Positions 23,775 through 32,779 are shown, counted from the stretch's first letter. The stretch is 36,619 bases of DNA from an uncultured Selenomonadales bacterium (GCA_905200615.1 CAJKLB010000020.1:1-36619), one strand, 5' to 3'. Numbers and translations: made by a program. The notes: generated by a model from the letters alone, not told the origin.

Positions 23775-24908
23775 CTATAATTGTTTTGAAAACAATTTGC
23801 GCTCACCGTCGTCAATTTCATACGGTTCGTCCGCAGCCGAATCGTTAATGATACGGATCATCCGATGCTTGATTCCGTTATTGGGCGGATTCAGCACATG
23901 CTGCGCATGAAAAACACTGACCTGATATACCGGATCCACTGCCAGAAAAATACCAACAGCGCCTGCCCATCCGAAATCCGAAGGAATACAGCCTTTGCGC
24001 GGACAGCGCAGCCCTAACCCATAGCCGTAATCAGGATGCCAAAAATCCTTGTGCGTAATGTCATTCAAGCAGTCGGTCTGCATAAGAGAAATGGTTTCCT
24101 TTTTTAAAATGATATCTCCCTTGCGCAGGGCCTCAAGAAATTTTATATAATCCTCCACCGTAGAAATACAGCCGGCGCCTCCGCTTTCATATTCGCTCCC
24201 CAGCTTAAAACCCACGATTTGTTTTCCGCAGTTTTCTACCCGATTCTCTTCATTTATAAAGCGATACTGCTCGGCAATGGTATCCAACTCCTCTTCCGGC
24301 AATAAAAAAGTGGAACGAGTCATGCCCAGAGGATCAAAGATATTTTCCTTTACATATTGCCCGAATTTTTTGCCTGTCAAAACTTCAATCAATCCGGCCA
24401 GTACATCGTGTTCAAAGCCGTAGCGCCAATGGGTACCGGGTTCAAACAGCAGCGGCTCCTGCGCCAGATACGCCACGGTTTTCCTTGTGGGGCATTTGCC
24501 GCGGGTTTCTGTTTTTGCCCTTTGCAAAGCCTGACAGCAGGCATCATAGGTGAACCCGGCTGTCATCTGAAACAAATCCCGCACAAGAATAGGTTTTTTT
24601 GCTTTTTGCAACCCGTCAGGCGTGTGCACTGTCATATGGGAAAATTCGGGCATATATTCAGCCAGCGCGTCATCCAAGGAGAACAGCTTTTTTTCGTAAA
24701 GCTGCATAGCGGCCGCACAAGTGAGCGGCTTGGAGGCCGAATACACATTATAACGTTCTTTTCCTGAAACGGGCGTTTTTTTCTCTAAGTCGGCATATCC
24801 ATTTTGATGTCTGTAAATACACTTTCCGTTTTTATAAACGATGCAGTCATAGCCCGGAACGCCCATTTTTAAAAAGCTATCCAAGAACTCGGTTAATTGT
24901 TTTTCCAT
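23775..24908 (-). CDS. Serine hydrolase of the beta-lactamase/penicillin-binding family
   Basis: The 377-residue protein has the SxxK motif SASK (Ser57, Lys60) in YNVYSASKPLTCAA, followed by the usual LDDALAEYMPEF and the Tyr motif region HWRYGFEHD (Tyr163). This is the class C beta-lactamase-like fold of esterases and D-aminopeptidases. No signal peptide is visible, so it is probably an intracellular esterase or peptidase rather than a resistance enzyme. The start follows AAAAGGAG and lies 24 bases after the cdaR stop, so it may share the cdaA-cdaR transcript, in the position where glmM is usual. Confidence 0.88.
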   Translation of the reverse strand: MEKQLTEFLDSFLKMGVPGYDCIVYKNGKCIYRHQNGYADLEKKTPVSGKERYNVYSASKPLTCAAAMQLYEKKLFSLDDALAEYMPEFSHMTVHTPDGLQKAKKPILVRDLFQMTAGFTYDACCQALQRAKTETRGKCPTRKTVAYLAQEPLLFEPGTHWRYGFEHDVLAGLIEVLTGKKFGQYVKENIFDPLGMTRSTFLLPEEELDTIAEQYRFINEENRVENCGKQIVGFKLGSEYESGGAGCISTVEDYIKFLEALRKGDIILKKETISLMQTDCLNDITHKDFWHPDYGYGLGLRCPRKGCIPSDFGWAGAVGIFLAVDPVYQVSVFHAQHVLNPPNNGIKHRMIRIINDSAADEPYEIDDGERKLFSKQL

Positions 24909-24932
24909 AAAGTCTCCTTTTGCCAGGGTATT

Positions 24933-26249
24933 TTAACGCAGGGTTACCGAAAGCTGCAAAGGTGAGATCAATTGCGCGGTTACTCCCGTGCCTAAAGCCG
25001 AACTTAAAACAATTACCGGCTGTAAATCATAGGTGCCCGCCTCTTTTTGCAAAAGTGAAAGCCGAACGATCACATCATTGGTATCAATTTCATTCAGGCT
25101 GGAAGCCGGTCCCGTTAAAGTTACGGTAGCCTTCAAATCAATCACGCCGTCCGCGGTAATCCGGCGGGTTACCGATCCGTTGGAAATACTGGCGGTAAGA
25201 CCGGGCGTCAGACCGGACACCGTAATGGAACGTTCCACGGTGACCGTTTGCTGTGCTTCAATGATATCGATCTGCGCCACGGGAGTTTCCTGCCCCGGCG
25301 CCAAAGAAATCCCCTCCGGCAGAGTAAAAGTAAGCGGGGCTTCGGTAAAAGAAGCGTCTTTCCCGGTAAGGTCGATCGGATCCGGAACAACGGCAGTAAT
25401 TTTGTCCACAGTCTCCCGATGACCGCAGATCACTACTTTTCCGGCGGTAATGCCGTTAAATTGATACCCTTTTGCCACCTGATCAATGTTTATTACCGTG
25501 TTTTCAAGCTCTATGGGAACTTCCTTAAGGGTTTGAATATCCATATCAGCGGTAATCCTTATGCCGTTAAAACGGATGGCATTTCCGCTCTCATCCTCAA
25601 AACGGCACACAGAGGAAACGATATCGCCGTCATTTAAAGAGGCAAGATCAATATCTACCACCGCGCTGGCAATACGGTCCACATAATAGCTGGCACCGGT
25701 AATCGAAACGGTTTCGGGATATTCAGGGTTTACAGATACGAGTCCCGGAGTCAGTTCTCCGGAAGTACGGATGCTTACGGGAACATCCTTGGAAACCAAT
25801 TTATCAATGGTCAGATTCACACTGGAGGGTGTCACGGATACCAAACTGACATCACCGATATTGTTAAAAGAGATAATTACCGGCAGATTATTAGAACCTT
25901 CCTTAGTTACTTTTGTCAAGTCGATACTGGCGGAGATTGCATTTTCGTTAATAAATTTATAATCAGAATGCGCTACGCTTACCTTTACCGAAACGGTAAT
26001 GGGATTGGCGGAAAGGTCATCTCTTGTCGTCAGCCCGCGGGAGGCAAGCTCATCCAGTCCGCTGGCGGTAACGGTAATTTCCGTAATATTTTTCGTGCGG
26101 GCGGGGTTGGTCTCGGTAATAACAAAATTCCACAAAATAATGGCAAAAACAATAGATAAAAGTTTAAGAACCATGTTATTGGTCAGATAAGATTGCAGCG
26201 GACGCGCGGGTTTTTTATTCTTCTGCGGAGGCTGAATCGTCGGTGCCAT
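24933..26249 (-). CDS. cdaR: YbbR-domain protein, regulator of CdaA
   Basis: From ATG 26249 (AAAGGAG nine bases upstream) the protein is 438 residues. An N-terminal transmembrane helix (about 25-45, LKLLSIVFAIILWNFVITET) is followed by four or so YbbR repeats outside the membrane, with repeated motifs such as VPVSIRTSGELTPG and VTVERSITVSGLTPG. YbbR/CdaR proteins bind and regulate the diadenylate cyclase CdaA. The gene overlaps the end of cdaA by 35 bases, supporting coupled expression. Confidence 0.92.
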   Translation of the reverse strand: MAPTIQPPQKNKKPARPLQSYLTNNMVLKLLSIVFAIILWNFVITETNPARTKNITEITVTASGLDELASRGLTTRDDLSANPITVSVKVSVAHSDYKFINENAISASIDLTKVTKEGSNNLPVIISFNNIGDVSLVSVTPSSVNLTIDKLVSKDVPVSIRTSGELTPGLVSVNPEYPETVSITGASYYVDRIASAVVDIDLASLNDGDIVSSVCRFEDESGNAIRFNGIRITADMDIQTLKEVPIELENTVINIDQVAKGYQFNGITAGKVVICGHRETVDKITAVVPDPIDLTGKDASFTEAPLTFTLPEGISLAPGQETPVAQIDIIEAQQTVTVERSITVSGLTPGLTASISNGSVTRRITADGVIDLKATVTLTGPASSLNEIDTNDVIVRLSLLQKEAGTYDLQPVIVLSSALGTGVTAQLISPLQLSVTLR

Positions 26250-27111
26250 TCGTATCATCTCCTTTCCCGAAAAGCTTGGTAAAAAGCTTTATATATAAAG
26301 GCAGCGGTTTGGTTTTGGTTTGCTCCGCATATGCATCGGAAAGCAGCTTTCGCAGCATTTCCAAATCCAGATAACGCTGAAAACTACCGCCGTGCGCCGC
26401 GGAGATCACACCGGTTTCCTCGCTGACCACAAGAACCAGCGCATCGGACTGCTCGCTCATACCCAATGCCGCACGGTGACGTGTGCCCAGGGATTTTTCA
26501 ATATTGTTATTCTCTGAAAGAGGCAGAAAACAGCCGGCAGCAACCACGCGGGAACCGGTGATAATCATAGCGCCGTCGTGCAGCGGCGTGTTGGGTTCAA
26601 AAATATTTTCAATCAGTTCCGCCGAAATTCGGGCGTCCAGCGCGGTGCCGGTAGCAATGATATCCTTTAAGTCAGATTTTTTTGTAAATACGATCAGCGC
26701 GCCTACATGCCGGCGGGAGAGATTATCCGCTACCTTTACCAGCTCATCAACGTTCTTTTCCGTATCCAGTTCTTCTTCTATGTTATCAAAAAAGTGGCCG
26801 CGGCCAAGATTTTCAAACGCTCGACGAAGTTCAGGCTGAAACATGATCACAAGAATAATGATTCCGGAGGTAAAAATAGAACTGAGCATCCAAGTGATAG
26901 TAGGAAGCCCCAGCCAGGAGGCTACGGCCAGCGCAATGATAAGCAGCGCCAATCCTTTCAGTACATGGATAGCTTTGGTATTCTTAAAGAATTTAAGCAC
27001 TTGATAAATGATTACCGTCATAATGGCAATATCCAGTACGTCAAACCAGCTGATATTTGCAAGCAGACTGTTGGAAAAAGCCCGACCGATACTGCTGAAA
27101 AAATCACTCAT
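26215..27111 (-). CDS. cdaA: Diadenylate cyclase CdaA (cyclic di-AMP synthase)
   Basis: From ATG 27111 (GCGAGGCAGTTTT upstream) the protein is 298 residues. Three N-terminal transmembrane helices (to about residue 90) precede the DAC domain with LHDGAMII (Asp-Gly-Ala 179-181) and GTRHRAALGMSE (Arg-His-Arg 211-213), the two active-site motifs. It makes c-di-AMP from two ATP at the membrane; the messenger controls potassium uptake and wall growth in Bacillota. In many relatives the order is cdaA-cdaR-glmM; here a serine hydrolase takes the third place. Confidence 0.96.
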   Translation of the reverse strand: MSDFFSSIGRAFSNSLLANISWFDVLDIAIMTVIIYQVLKFFKNTKAIHVLKGLALLIIALAVASWLGLPTITWMLSSIFTSGIIILVIMFQPELRRAFENLGRGHFFDNIEEELDTEKNVDELVKVADNLSRRHVGALIVFTKKSDLKDIIATGTALDARISAELIENIFEPNTPLHDGAMIITGSRVVAAGCFLPLSENNNIEKSLGTRHRAALGMSEQSDALVLVVSEETGVISAAHGGSFQRYLDLEMLRKLLSDAYAEQTKTKPLPLYIKLFTKLFGKGDDTNGTDDSASAEE

Positions 27112-27192
27112 AAAACTGCCTCGCAATTCAAAATTACTATTTATTATCATAACACATATAACAAAAAAAAAAAAGAACTAAATTTATTTTGC

Positions 27193-27220
27193 TTGACACG
27201 CGCGCGGAAAAGCGTATAAT
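27193..27220 (+). promoter_or_regulatory. Promoter of the zur-znuACB-type operon
   Basis: TTGACA (27193-27198) and TATAAT (27215-27220) are separated by 16 bases. A Fur-family operator lies just downstream at 27234-27248. Confidence 0.85.
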
Positions 27221-27233
27221 ATGTTTTTAAAAT

Positions 27234-27248
27234 TGAGAATCATTTTTA
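27234..27248 (+). promoter_or_regulatory. Fur/Zur-type operator
   Basis: TGAGAATCATTTTTA fits the 7-1-7 inverted pattern TGATAATNATTATCA at 12 of 14 fixed positions. It overlaps the transcription start of the operon that encodes the regulator and zinc transporter, as expected for repression when metal is plentiful. Confidence 0.7.
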
Positions 27249-27273
27249 ATTTAGTTTCGGGAAGGTGAATCTT

Positions 27274-27672
27274 TTGCCGCGCAGGTATCATACCAGACAA
27301 AAAGATGAAATCATGCAAAAAATAAAGGAAAAGGGCGATTTGCATTTTACCGCCGAAGAAATCGCCACCTCTTTAAAAGTTTCCGGCAGCGGAATCGGCC
27401 TTTCCACGGTATACCGTCAGCTTGACGCGATGGTGCGCGAAGGCGTTTTGCGCAAATATCTCTCCAGTGCCGGCCAGAGCGCATGCTATCAGAGCACGGG
27501 ATCTTGCGGGGAGCATTTTCATTTGAAATGTATTTCTTGCGGAAAGCTGGAACATCTTTCCTGTACCCATCTGGACGGAATCAGCGAGCATGTGGCCAAG
27601 CAGCACGGCTTTCTGATTGACAGCTCACGTACCGTGTTCTACGGAATCTGTAAAGAATGCGAGGAAAAATAA
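27274..27672 (+). CDS. zur: Fur-family metal regulator, probably zinc-sensing Zur
   Basis: The chosen TTG start at 27274 lies about nine bases after GGGAAGG; a GTG at 27265 is the alternative. The 132-residue protein has a winged helix (about 1-80, with GIGLSTVYRQLDAMVREGV), a His-rich hinge (GEHFHLKC) and the two structural zinc CxxC pairs (CISC near 87-90, CKEC near the C-terminus). Its place at the head of a zinc-type ABC transporter operon points to Zur rather than Fur or PerR. The znuA-like gene starts directly after its stop codon. Confidence 0.85.
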   Translation: MPRRYHTRQKDEIMQKIKEKGDLHFTAEEIATSLKVSGSGIGLSTVYRQLDAMVREGVLRKYLSSAGQSACYQSTGSCGEHFHLKCISCGKLEHLSCTHLDGISEHVAKQHGFLIDSSRTVFYGICKECEEK

Positions 27673-28596
27673 TTGCGCAAACTGATTGTATGCTTGCTGA
27701 TTCTTTGCCTTGCCGTGGGATGCGCGCCGGAAAAGGAAGCGGAAACGCTGGAGATCATCGCAACGCTTTTTCCTCAATATGACTTCTGTCGTCAGATTGC
27801 CGGTGATAAAGCCCGGGTAACTCTGCTGCTGCCGCCGGGAATGGAAAGTCATAACTATGAGCCCTCCGTCAGCGATATTCTTTCAATTTCCAAAAGCGAT
27901 CTTTTCGTATATACCGGGCCTTATATGGAAGCTTGGGCACAGACGGTGATCGACGGTCTGGACGAAACGGTACGCGTAGTGGATGTTTCTCAGGGAATTA
28001 CGCTCTGCGAGCACGAGGATCATGAAGAGCATGAACATGAGGGTCACGAAGAATTAGATCCTCATATCTGGACGGATCCTGTGCTTGCCGTTGAAATGGT
28101 GCGAAATATTTTAGCCGCCCTATGCCAGGCGGATCCGCACAACAGCGGCTATTATACCGAACGCGCCAAAGCGTACATCGCGCAGCTTGAAGAATTGGAT
28201 CGGGAATTTTCGGCCATTACCGCTCAGCTGAAGAACCGGGTTCTTTGCCATGGAGGGCGATTCTCCATGACGTATTTTGCCCGGCGGTACAATCTGACCT
28301 TTCTTGCCGCCTTTGATTCCTGTTCTTCCCAAGCAGAACCCAGCGCCGCGCGAGTAGTAGAGATGATTCATCAGGTCAAAGAACAAAATTTGCCGGCGGT
28401 TTTTTATGAGGAACTGACAGAACCCAGAATTGCACAGGTCATTTCTCAGGAAACCGGCGCCGAATTGCTGCTGCTGCATACCTGCCACAATGTTTCACGA
28501 AAAGAACTGGAGGAAGGCGCTACCTATCTCTCTCTGATGCAGGGCAATGCGGAAAATTTAAAAAAATATGTAAGGATGCAGGAAAATGATTGTTAA
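27673..28596 (+). CDS. znuA: Zinc ABC transporter substrate-binding lipoprotein
   Basis: The 307-residue protein begins with a TTG directly after the regulator's stop codon. It has a signal peptide with lipobox LAVGC (Cys17) and belongs to the cluster A-I metal-binding family. Metal ligands are likely His60 (MESHNYEPS), His131 (LDPHIWTDP) and a histidine in LCHGGRFSMTYF. The flexible loop HEDHEEHEHEGHEE (about 114-127) is histidine-rich, a hallmark of zinc-binding ZnuA rather than manganese MntC. It is anchored outside the membrane and delivers zinc to ZnuB. Confidence 0.94.
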   Translation: MRKLIVCLLILCLAVGCAPEKEAETLEIIATLFPQYDFCRQIAGDKARVTLLLPPGMESHNYEPSVSDILSISKSDLFVYTGPYMEAWAQTVIDGLDETVRVVDVSQGITLCEHEDHEEHEHEGHEELDPHIWTDPVLAVEMVRNILAALCQADPHNSGYYTERAKAYIAQLEELDREFSAITAQLKNRVLCHGGRFSMTYFARRYNLTFLAAFDSCSSQAEPSAARVVEMIHQVKEQNLPAVFYEELTEPRIAQVISQETGAELLLLHTCHNVSRKELEEGATYLSLMQGNAENLKKYVRMQENDC

Positions 28597-29293
28597 AACA
28601 GAAGATCTTACCGTTTGTTTCGGCAGTACCGAAGCACTCAGCCACGTTTCGTTTTCCGCGCAAAAAGGAGAATATATTTGTATTGTGGGACGCAACGGAT
28701 CGGGTAAAAGTACGCTGATCAAAAGCCTTTTGGGTTTAGTTCCCACAAAAAGCGGAAAAATCACCTTTTCGCCGGACGCGGGAAAAATCGGATATTTACC
28801 GCAGCAAAACAGCATCGAAAAGAATTTTCCGGCTTCGGTTTGGGAAACGGTACTCTCGGGCTGTCTGAACCGCTTAGGGATGCGTCCGTTTTTCTCCGGC
28901 AGTCAAAAGCGCAGGGCACTGGATAACATGCGTCGGCTGGATATTTTAGATATCCGAGAAAAACCGTTTTCTTCGCTTTCGGGCGGGCAGAAACAGAGAG
29001 TACTGCTTGCCCGCGCGCTCTGCGCCGCTGAAAATCTTCTGCTGCTGGATGAACCCGTTACCGGTCTTGATCCTATCGTTACCGATGAGCTTTACAGCTT
29101 GATCCGGCAAATGAATCAGGAGCGCGGCCTTACGGTACTGATGGTATCGCATGATGTGGAAACGGCTCTGAAATACGCCGGAAAAGTACTGCATCTTGAT
29201 CACCGAGTACGTTTCTTCGGCACCACGGAAGACTATCTTCATACGGAGCTGGGAATTCATTTTACCGGGAGGTGCTGCAAAGATCATGATTGA
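28586..29293 (+). CDS. znuC: Zinc ABC transporter ATP-binding protein
   Basis: The 235-residue protein has Walker A GRNGSGKS (35-42), signature LSGGQKQRVLLARAL, Walker B LLLLDEP and the switch region LTVLMVSHDVETAL. It starts 11 bases inside the end of znuA, so the genes are coupled. It energises metal import through ZnuB. Confidence 0.95.
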   Translation: MIVKTEDLTVCFGSTEALSHVSFSAQKGEYICIVGRNGSGKSTLIKSLLGLVPTKSGKITFSPDAGKIGYLPQQNSIEKNFPASVWETVLSGCLNRLGMRPFFSGSQKRRALDNMRRLDILDIREKPFSSLSGGQKQRVLLARALCAAENLLLLDEPVTGLDPIVTDELYSLIRQMNQERGLTVLMVSHDVETALKYAGKVLHLDHRVRFFGTTEDYLHTELGIHFTGRCCKDHD

Positions 29294-30110
29294 AATGATA
29301 AAGGAAATGTTTTCCTACTCTTTTATATTGCGGGCGTTTGCCGTAGGGATCATGGTATCTCTGTGTTCCTCACTGTTAGGCGTTACCTTGGTTTTAAAAA
29401 AATATTCCATGATCGGCGACGGTCTTTCTCATGTAGGCTTCGGCGCAATGACAGTGGCATTGGCGCTGAATACCGCGCCGCTGTATGTGGCGGTTCCGGT
29501 GATGATTCTTTCGGCGTTTCTGCTGCTGCAGCTGCGCCAGAACAGTAAAATAAATTCCGATGCGGCCATCGCTTTGATTTCCAGCACCTCCATCGCCGTA
29601 GGGATTACCGCGGCCTCTCTTTCGGGAGGAATGAATACAGACGTATACAGCTATATGTTCGGCAGTATTTTAGCGGTAACGAAAAGCGACGTGGTGATTT
29701 CCGCTGTTTTATGCGGCACGATTCTGCTGGTGTTTGTTCTGTGTTATCACCGCATTTTCGCCGTTACCTTTGATGAGAATTTCGCCCAGGCTTCCGGAAT
29801 AAAAACCAAACCGTTCAATTTGCTGTTTGCTCTTCTTACGGCGGCTACTATCGTAGTCGGTATGCGTGTAATGGGAACGATGCTGATTTCGGGGCTGATT
29901 ATTTTTCCCGCCGTTACCAGTATGCGGATATTCAAAACGTTCCGCAGCGTAATGTTCTGTGCCGCCGTGGTTTCCGTAGTTTCTTTTATTGTAGGAATGC
30001 TGGCCAGCTACGCGTTTTCCTATATTCCCGCCGGAGCGGGCATTGTACTGGCAAATCTTGCTTTTTTGCTTGTGTTTTCTTTCCTTGCAAAAATAAAAAA
30101 AGTAAATTGA
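29286..30110 (+). CDS. znuB: Zinc ABC transporter permease
   Basis: From ATG 29286 (GGGAGGTG upstream) the protein is 274 residues with about eight transmembrane helices and the ABC-3 family stretch KYSMIGDGLSHVGFGAMTVAL near residue 38-58. It overlaps the end of znuC by 8 bases. The -35 box of the next promoter overlaps its stop codon, so the queT gene that follows is separately transcribed. Confidence 0.94.
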   Translation: MIEMIKEMFSYSFILRAFAVGIMVSLCSSLLGVTLVLKKYSMIGDGLSHVGFGAMTVALALNTAPLYVAVPVMILSAFLLLQLRQNSKINSDAAIALISSTSIAVGITAASLSGGMNTDVYSYMFGSILAVTKSDVVISAVLCGTILLVFVLCYHRIFAVTFDENFAQASGIKTKPFNLLFALLTAATIVVGMRVMGTMLISGLIIFPAVTSMRIFKTFRSVMFCAAVVSVVSFIVGMLASYAFSYIPAGAGIVLANLAFLLVFSFLAKIKKVN

Positions 30111-30135
30111 CGCAAGCTTTCCGCCGCGGTATAAT
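30107..30135 (+). promoter_or_regulatory. Promoter of the preQ1 riboswitch-queT unit
   Basis: TTGACG (30107-30112, overlapping the znuB stop codon) and TATAAT (30130-30135) are separated by 17 bases. Confidence 0.85.
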
Positions 30136-30145
30136 AGAAGGCAAG

Positions 30146-30188
30146 CAGACAGTTCGAAACCATCCTGTCTTAAAACAAAACTAAGGAG
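30146..30188 (+). promoter_or_regulatory. PreQ1-I riboswitch
   Basis: AGACAG (30147-30152) pairs with CTGTCT (30165-30170) around a loop with TTC and ACC elements, followed by an A-rich tail TTAAAACAAAACTAAGGAG (30170-30188). Stem, loop and AAAACTAAGGAG tail fit the preQ1-I class. The tail contains the ribosome binding site of queT, so preQ1 binding should hide it and lower translation. Finding it directly before a QueT-family gene strongly supports both calls. Confidence 0.85.
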
Positions 30189-30197
30189 AGAAAAAAA

Positions 30198-30680
30198 ATG
30201 AAAATTACAGTCAAACAGTTGGTACGCGGTGCCATCATAGCGGCGCTTTATGCCGTTATTACCATTTTTACGGAAGCAATTTCCTTCGGTCCGGTTCAAT
30301 TTCGGGTATCCGAAGCATTAACACTGCTTCCTTTTTTGATGCCCGAAGCAGTTTGGGGGCTTACCTTAGGATGTCTGATTGCCAATGTGTTCGGCGGCAC
30401 TGTGCTGGATATCATTTTCGGTACGCTGGCCACGTTTATCGCCGCGCTGATCACCAGAAAAATCAAAAGTCTATGGCTTACACCCCTCCCGGTAATTTTA
30501 TGTAACGGTATTATTGTAGGCGCGGTGATTACTTTGGGAACATACGAGTTCAGTTTCTTTGCTTACGCCGCTACAGCCTTTAACCTTTTTATAAGTGAAA
30601 CCATCATTTGCTATTTGGGTGGAATTCCACTGCTGGCCGCGCTAAATCAATTGGCCAAAAAAACGCATTTTTTTCAATAA
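30198..30680 (+). CDS. queT: Queuosine precursor ECF transporter substrate-binding component
   Basis: The 160-residue membrane protein has about five helices and the family stretch FGPVQFRVSEALTLLPFLMPEAVWGLTLGCLIAN followed by DIIFGTLATFIAA. QueT is the S component of an energy-coupling factor transporter that imports queuosine precursors (preQ1, preQ0 or queuine). The energising EcfA/EcfT genes are not nearby, as is usual for shared ECF modules. Control by the preQ1 riboswitch fits exactly. Confidence 0.93.
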   Translation: MKITVKQLVRGAIIAALYAVITIFTEAISFGPVQFRVSEALTLLPFLMPEAVWGLTLGCLIANVFGGTVLDIIFGTLATFIAALITRKIKSLWLTPLPVILCNGIIVGAVITLGTYEFSFFAYAATAFNLFISETIICYLGGIPLLAALNQLAKKTHFFQ

Positions 30681-30748
30681 GATTAAAAAATGTTACAAAA
30701 ATAGGTCTCATAATTTACACTTTGTTAATAAATAGGGTAAAAAAAATA

Positions 30749-30777
30749 TTGAAATCCCTGTTGCTACGTGTTATAAT
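30749..30777 (+). promoter_or_regulatory. Promoter of the solute-binding lipoprotein gene
   Basis: TTGAAA (30749-30754) and TATAAT (30772-30777) are separated by 17 bases. The start codon is 58 bases downstream, after AAGGAGG. Confidence 0.8.
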
Positions 30778-30834
30778 TATACGGTAGTGTGTACTATACT
30801 ATAGTACAAAAAAAAATAAGGAGGAAACACCTAA

Positions 30835-32325
30835 ATGAGAAAGGCTCTCAAATTTTCATTTGTAGCTGCCCTTGTTGCCTTGCTTTTTTCAACGGCAGTT
30901 GCATGTACCGGTAACGGAAATAACGATCCTACGCCTACCCCTGAAGGCGGTACTTCCGTGACCGGTGAAAACTTTACCAAGCCGGATGAAACCTATAGTT
31001 TCTATTCTTGGCAGTATAATTCCGAAAACCCGTATGCGGGCGATGACGAACGCAATCAGCAAATGCGTGAAAGAGTAGAAAGACTGCAGAATGATTACGC
31101 GATTACCATTCAGTTTGTATCATCCACCAACAGCAGCGTTCTGCTTCAATCTGCTTTCCAAGGTATGCCCGAAATCACCGGTATGAAAGAGGGCGGCCTG
31201 CATACGATGATGGATACATATCTGTATCAGAACGTTCCCGGCACATGTCTGACTCCTCTTTCGGATCATTCAGACGTTTATAACTTTGATGATGAAAACA
31301 AGTTTAACGTATATTCACAGTATGATCTTTGCGAATATAATGATAAACTTTGGTATTTCATTCCGATCGAACTGGGCGTTCACTTTGAATGCGGCGGAAA
31401 CGCGCTGGTATTTAACAAAAAATTAGTAGAAGCTGCCGGTTACCCTGCGGAGACGATTTATAAGTGGGTAGATGACGGCGAATGGACTTGGGATAAGTTT
31501 GAAGAAGTTCTTGTGGCCGCTACCAATAAAGATCAAGGTATTTGGGGTATTCAGCGTGGTAATGAAGCGCTTGTTATGTGGTCGCTTGCCAATTCTAACG
31601 GAACAGAATTCGTTACCTTAGAAAATTATCCTGACGGTTCTAAACAAGACGTTTTCGTTTACACTGGCGACAAAGGTGACCGTTTGATGGCTGCGTATGA
31701 TGAATTTATTAAGCTTGCCAATACACTTCAGGTAATGGATACCACATACTATAACTCCATGGATAAAACACCTCTTGAAAACTTCCAAAACGGTTTATCT
31801 GTTTTCTTCTATAACGGTTACTCTTCTAACCCGTTGAGTGAAATTTCCAAAATGGAAGAAGATTACGGTCTGGTTCCGTGGCCAAAGGGCCCCAACAATG
31901 TAGCCAATGAAAATCAGTATCATTCTTTCTATCCGCATCTGAATCCTTACTGCGTATTCCGTAATGAAACCGGTAACGTAAAGGGTGCGGTACAGATCCT
32001 TTGTGAACTGTATACTCCCATTTATGACGCGAACAGCGAAGAAGCTCAAGCTTTGTATGAATCTGAGCGTCTGCAATTTACCCGTGATGAGGAATCCGCT
32101 AAAAACTTGGATTTAGTAGAAGAAAATAAAGTACACTTCCGTGTCTTTATGTATTCTGCTGCTCCCTGCACCATCGGAAAATCTTCTCAGCTTTCACAGG
32201 TGCTCTTCGGTAAAGGTGAAGACGATATTCTGGCACAAACCACCTCAGCAAGACAGTACTTTGATGGTATTTCTGCTGCGGTAAACCAGGCCATTTATGA
32301 ACGTTCTCCCTATACTTGGAAGTAA
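30835..32325 (+). CDS. ABC transporter solute-binding lipoprotein, carbohydrate type
   Basis: The 496-residue protein has a signal peptide with lipobox STAVAC (Cys24), a Thr/Pro-rich linker (NNDPTPTPEGG) and a family 1 extracellular solute-binding fold with WTWDKFEEVLVAATNKDQG and YGLVPWPKGPNNVAN. Such proteins capture oligosaccharides for ABC importers. It has its own promoter and terminator and no permease or ATPase genes beside it, so it must work with a transporter encoded elsewhere or act as a sensor. The consensus signals suggest strong expression. The ligand is unknown. Confidence 0.9.
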   Translation: MRKALKFSFVAALVALLFSTAVACTGNGNNDPTPTPEGGTSVTGENFTKPDETYSFYSWQYNSENPYAGDDERNQQMRERVERLQNDYAITIQFVSSTNSSVLLQSAFQGMPEITGMKEGGLHTMMDTYLYQNVPGTCLTPLSDHSDVYNFDDENKFNVYSQYDLCEYNDKLWYFIPIELGVHFECGGNALVFNKKLVEAAGYPAETIYKWVDDGEWTWDKFEEVLVAATNKDQGIWGIQRGNEALVMWSLANSNGTEFVTLENYPDGSKQDVFVYTGDKGDRLMAAYDEFIKLANTLQVMDTTYYNSMDKTPLENFQNGLSVFFYNGYSSNPLSEISKMEEDYGLVPWPKGPNNVANENQYHSFYPHLNPYCVFRNETGNVKGAVQILCELYTPIYDANSEEAQALYESERLQFTRDEESAKNLDLVEENKVHFRVFMYSAAPCTIGKSSQLSQVLFGKGEDDILAQTTSARQYFDGISAAVNQAIYERSPYTWK

Positions 32326-32340
32326 CAATACGTTTCATAA

Positions 32341-32373
32341 AAAGCGGTGAGATTTTCTCACCGCTTTATTTTA
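32341..32373 (+). terminator. Terminator of the solute-binding protein gene
   Basis: AAAGCGGTGAG (32341-32351) pairs perfectly with CTCACCGCTTT (32357-32367), followed by ATTTTAT. It begins 16 bases after the stop codon. Confidence 0.9.
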
Positions 32374-32392
32374 TAGAAAAAGCCTTCCATTC

Positions 32393-32560
32393 TTATCTTG
32401 GATTCAGCGCTTTTAAATTAATAAGAACATCCTTTTGTCTTAAAGTTCCGGTATTCCTTTCACAATAATCTTGAATCTTTTTTATGGTATATCCATATTC
32501 ATCGCATGTTTTGTTTCCTATCCAACCTATAAAACATTTCACTTTCCTTCTAAAACCCAC
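32393..32560 (-). pseudogene. Remnant of a cysteine-rich KTR-domain protein
   Basis: On the minus strand an open frame without a good start or ribosome binding site encodes CFIGWIGNKTCDEYGYTIKK, then a YC, and ends KDVLINLKALNPR. This resembles the short cysteine-rich KTR proteins of some mobile elements (CPxCGNKTR ... YCPKCK ... LINVK-LN), but two of the four expected cysteines are gone. It is most simply a decayed copy. The remaining gap, 32561-32748, shows nothing. Confidence 0.35.
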
Positions 32561-32748
32561 TCATTTTCTTTGTCAATAAAGCACAAATCAAGCAGACAAA
32601 GCTTTTCTTTCTCCTAATAAAAACGCTGCCGTCATTCTTACCGTGTTTTTTGCCGGCTTTTTCCTATTGCTATTCACTTTTATGGCATCAATGCTGCTTT
32701 AGAGGATGCATAGCTTTTCAAATTCTTTGAATATTCCATCTGTCATAT

Positions 32749-32779
32749 AAAAAAAGTCCGGCTATACCGAACTTTTTTT
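32749..32779. terminator. Bidirectional terminator-like hairpin
   Basis: AAAAAAAGT then CGG (32749-32761) pairs with CCG then ACTTTTTTT (32767-32779), with one mismatch. It could end the minus-strand gene at 32886-33458. Confidence 0.75.
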
